From Candidatus Rifleibacteriota bacterium (GTDB taxonomy: Bacteria > Riflebacteria > Ozemobacteria > Ozemobacterales > Ozemobacteraceae), in the NCBI GenBank assembly GCA_017526725.1, contig JAFXRA010000199.1, positions 1-8,111 on the forward strand: a stretch of 8,111 nucleotides of DNA. The letters run 5' to 3'. A program made the position numbers and the translations under genes. The notes beneath the pieces were generated by a model. That model worked only from the letters and a program-made list of their open reading frames with translations, ran no database searches and was not told the DNA's origin. Positions within the stretch are counted from its first letter, which is position 1. Each line of letters starts with the position of its first letter. Positions 6,214-8,111 of this stretch are shown here, piece after piece.

Positions 6214-7098
6214 ATGAATTTTGCAGATATAGACCACTTATTAGGGAGTAAAAAAGTTTCTTTGGCAATCTGTATGCCAGAAGAAGTAGACAGCATAACT
6301 GCTGCTTACGAAGCTTCAAAGCTTGGTTTTGTAAACTGTATTTTTGTTGGCAATATAGAAGTAATGCAGCAATTCATAGATAAAATTGCTCCTGATTTTA
6401 AGCCAGAAATGATTGATGCCAAAACGCCTGAAGAAGCTGCTTTTAAAACAGTTGAACTAGTTAGATTAGGCAAAGCCAAAGCACTGATGAAAGGCAATAT
6501 TTCTACTCCCATTCTTCTTAAAGCTGTTTTGAATTCAGAAACCGGCATCAAAGATTCAAGCGTTCTTTCACATACTCTTGTTTACGAACATGACGGCAAA
6601 TTAAGATTTCTTACAGACGGAGGCATGATTCCTGCACCCACTCTTGAAAACAAAATCGAAATAATTAAAAATGCCTGCAAAATAGCCAAAAAGTTTGGCT
6701 GCACCCCTGTTAAAGTTGGAATTCTCTCAGCAGCCGAACTAGTAAATACTAAAATCCAAAGCAGCCTTGACGCTGCAGTTCTATCCAAGATGAGTGATCA
6801 GGGATTCTTTGGTGATGACTGTATTGTTGACGGCCCCTTTGGACTAGACAATGTTATTTCAGAAGAGGCCGCCAAAATAAAACATATCCAAAAGAAATTT
6901 GAAGGAAACGCAGACATTATGGTCTGTGCAGATATAGATACAGGCAATATTTTAGGGAAAAGCATTCTCTACTATGGCAATACAAGAGCAGGCGGAATGA
7001 TTATCGGAGCGAAGTGCCCTGTTATTCTTCTATCAAGAGCCGACACAAAAGAAATAAGATTAGATTCTATAAAGCTTGCTCTGGCAGCCGGTTTCTAA
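6214..7098 (+). CDS. ptb: Phosphate butyryltransferase
   Basis: The product is a 294-residue cytosolic enzyme of the phosphate acetyl/butyryltransferase family (clostridial Ptb is about 300 residues). It exchanges CoA for phosphate on butyryl-CoA to give butyryl-phosphate, the substrate of the adjacent butyrate kinase. Family stretches visible in order are ALMKGNISTPILLKAVL (about 89-105), VLSHTLVYE, LTDGGMIPAPTLENKIEII, KVGILSAAELVNTKIQSSLD, IVDGPFGLDNVISEEAAKIK, DTGNILGKSI, and the C-terminal GGMIIGAKCPVILLSRADT. No truncation is seen. The gene order buk-ptb is the reverse of the ptb-buk order known in clostridia. Acyl specificity (butyryl versus branched or other short acyl-CoA) cannot be read from sequence. 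It is the last gene before a strong terminator. Confidence 0.93.
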   Translation: MNFADIDHLLGSKKVSLAICMPEEVDSITAAYEASKLGFVNCIFVGNIEVMQQFIDKIAPDFKPEMIDAKTPEEAAFKTVELVRLGKAKALMKGNISTPILLKAVLNSETGIKDSSVLSHTLVYEHDGKLRFLTDGGMIPAPTLENKIEIIKNACKIAKKFGCTPVKVGILSAAELVNTKIQSSLDAAVLSKMSDQGFFGDDCIVDGPFGLDNVISEEAAKIKHIQKKFEGNADIMVCADIDTGNILGKSILYYGNTRAGGMIIGAKCPVILLSRADTKEIRLDSIKLALAAGF

Positions 7099-7136
7099 CT
7101 TTTACAAAACTTTCAAATAATAACAATTAAAACTCT

Positions 7137-7179
7137 AATCACCGTTTGTGAAAATCATCACAAACGGTGATTTTTTTTT
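7137..7179 (+). terminator. Strong Rho-independent terminator after ptb
   Basis: The 15-base arms AATCACCGTTTGTGA (7137-7151) and TCACAAACGGTGATT (7158-7172) are perfectly complementary around a 6-base loop. They are followed by a nine-T tract (7171-7179). The hairpin closes the rlmI/Nudix-Buk/ptb operon 38 bases after the ptb stop and separates it from comM. Confidence 0.95.
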
Positions 7180-7220
7180 AATTATTTTGTCCATTTTTCC
7201 TTTTTCAAATGATTACTATA

Positions 7221-7274
7221 TAGGAAATTTAAAGACTACATTTTTAGATTTCCTAATTCTATGAAAAAGGAAAT
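7221..7274 (+). promoter_or_regulatory. comM leader: 15-bp hairpin with a possible alternative Shine-Dalgarno-masking pairing
   Basis: TAGGAAATTTAAAGA (7221-7235) and TTTTTAGATTTCCTA (7241-7255) form a 15-bp stem (13 Watson-Crick and two G-T pairs) around a 5-base loop. No T tract follows, so it is not a terminator. The right arm contains ATTTCCT (7248-7254), which is also perfectly complementary to AGGAAAT at the comM ribosome site (7268-7274). The two pairings exclude each other. No clear promoter is seen; a TATATA at 7217-7222 overlaps the stem edge. Regulation is inference only. Confidence 0.4.
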
Positions 7275-7280
7275 TACATT

Positions 7281-8111
7281 ATGTTTTCAAAAATTGCATC
7301 AGCCATTATTTCTGGCTTTGAAGCCTTAGAAGTATCAGTAGAAACAGATTTATCTGGTGGAATCCCCAAATTCGAGTTAGTAGGCTTAGCCGACACTTCT
7401 GTTACTGAATCCAAGCTAAGAATAAGAACGGCTTTAAAAAATTCCAACGTATCTTTCCCATCAATAAAACTCGTTGTAAACCTAGCTCCCGCAGATTTAC
7501 GCAAGGAAGGCTCTGGTCTGGACCTTGCTATAGTAACATCCATGCTTTCAGCCACAGAAGTTATTCCCTCTAACCTAACCTCAAAATACGTTTTCATAGG
7601 AGAGTTAAGCTTAAACGGAGACTTACGACACACAAGAGGTGTACTGCCTATTGCTCTTATGGCCGTAAAGAAAGGCTATAAAGGCATAGTTCTTCCAATG
7701 GAAAATGTTAGAGAAGCAACAGTAATACCTAATTTTGAAGTCATTGGCTTTAATAATCTCAAAGAAATGATTGAAAATTTCAAATCTGATAAGCCTTTGG
7801 TTCCTACCGACATTTCAAAACTGCCGCCTCCTGAAGAAGATATAATCAGTAAAGAAATAGTATCTAATGATATGTCTAACATAAAAGGCCAGAATTTTGC
7901 CAGAAGAGCTTTGGAAATAGCCGCAAGCGGAGGTCATAATATAATATTCTGCGGCCCTCCAGGTTCGGGAAAAACAATGCTGGCAAGAGCATTACCAACC
8001 ATAATGCCGCAGCTTGATTTTAATGAAGCAATAGATGTTACCCGTATCTATAGTATTAAAGGTCTTTTACCTCCAGGCTCAGGTTTGATAAAAACAAGAA
8101 CTTTCAGAGAC
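7281..8111 (+). CDS. comM: ComM/YifB family Mg-chelatase-like AAA+ ATPase, N-terminal part only
   Basis: The first 277 codons of a gene that runs off the right edge; the family is usually about 500 residues. The start MFSKIASAIISGFEA, with AAGGA (7267-7271) 9 bases upstream, is typical of this family. Residues about 20-160 form the N-terminal ChlI-type domain (VETDLSGGIPKFELVGLAD, VNLAPADLRKEGSGLDLAI, FIGELSLNGDLRHTRGVLP). The stretch FARRALEIAASGGHNIIFCGPPGSGKTMLARALP (about 210-243) leads into and includes the Walker A motif GPPGSGKT of the AAA+ domain. Walker B and later motifs lie beyond the window. In naturally competent bacteria ComM is a hexameric helicase that promotes branch migration during integration of transformed DNA. 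Homologues occur widely in bacteria without known competence, so the role here is open. It is a separate transcription unit from ptb. Confidence 0.92.
   Translation, partial: MFSKIASAIISGFEALEVSVETDLSGGIPKFELVGLADTSVTESKLRIRTALKNSNVSFPSIKLVVNLAPADLRKEGSGLDLAIVTSMLSATEVIPSNLTSKYVFIGELSLNGDLRHTRGVLPIALMAVKKGYKGIVLPMENVREATVIPNFEVIGFNNLKEMIENFKSDKPLVPTDISKLPPPEEDIISKEIVSNDMSNIKGQNFARRALEIAASGGHNIIFCGPPGSGKTMLARALPTIMPQLDFNEAIDVTRIYSIKGLLPPGSGLIKTRTFRD

Noticed and set aside
4876..6788. Minus-strand ORFs opposite Nudix-Buk (4876-5148) and ptb (6306-6551, 6582-6788).
   Set aside because: These are antisense shadows of strongly recognised enzymes, with no supporting start signals.
7261..7330. ATG at 7261 opening a short reading frame overlapping the comM start.
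   Set aside because: It is out of frame with comM, has no ribosome site of its own, and codes for about 23 residues without features.
7274..7882. Minus-strand ORFs of 119 and 68 codons opposite comM.
   Set aside because: They lie opposite a clear ComM reading frame and show no domain or ribosome site.

Overview
The window comes from an AT-rich bacterial genome. It has a lipoprotein signal peptide, a type IV prepilin-like protein and a butyrate-forming enzyme pair, so it most likely derives from an anaerobic, fermentative, possibly gut-dwelling bacterium. The phylum cannot be fixed from the sequence. The prepilin-like protein carries a stretch around 'GAIEMYNMD' that I associate, from memory and with low confidence, with uncultured lineages such as Riflebacteria/Ozemobacteria. 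The codon use looks uniform, and I see no insertion sequence, integrase, tRNA, rRNA or CRISPR array.

Layout. (1) 1-1604, +: the 3' part of a long TPR protein with at least 15 tandem 34-residue repeats. Its start lies left of the window, and a strong hairpin terminator (1621-1648) follows it. (2) 1666-2643, +: a well-formed sigma70-type promoter and an orphan lipoprotein of the amino-acid-binding SBP_bac_3 family. Its domain order looks circularly permuted. (3) 2701-3279, -: a convergent prepilin-like gene whose product has an extra charged helix and a C-terminal membrane segment. (4) 3409-7098, +: a probable operon of an RlmI-type 23S rRNA methyltransferase, a single ORF joining a MutT-like Nudix domain to a full-length butyrate kinase, and phosphate butyryltransferase. 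It ends at a very strong terminator (7137-7179). (5) 7281-8111, +: the N-terminal 277 codons of a ComM/YifB Mg-chelatase-like ATPase, cut by the window edge. Its leader contains a hairpin that could compete with pairing to the Shine-Dalgarno sequence.

How the genes work together. Ptb and Buk form the usual two-step route from butyryl-CoA (or another short or branched acyl-CoA) through acyl-phosphate to the free acid plus ATP. The butyrate kinase keeps its own near-ideal ribosome site and ATG inside the Nudix-Buk ORF, so the locus may make both a 500-residue fusion and a stand-alone 359-residue kinase. The RlmI homologue upstream is a housekeeping gene with no evident link to butyrate. The TPR, binding-protein and prepilin genes appear to be separate transcription units.

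Most of the window is recognisable. The points most worth following are the permuted binding protein, the Nudix-Buk read-through, the atypical prepilin, the three-TPR super-repeat and the comM leader.
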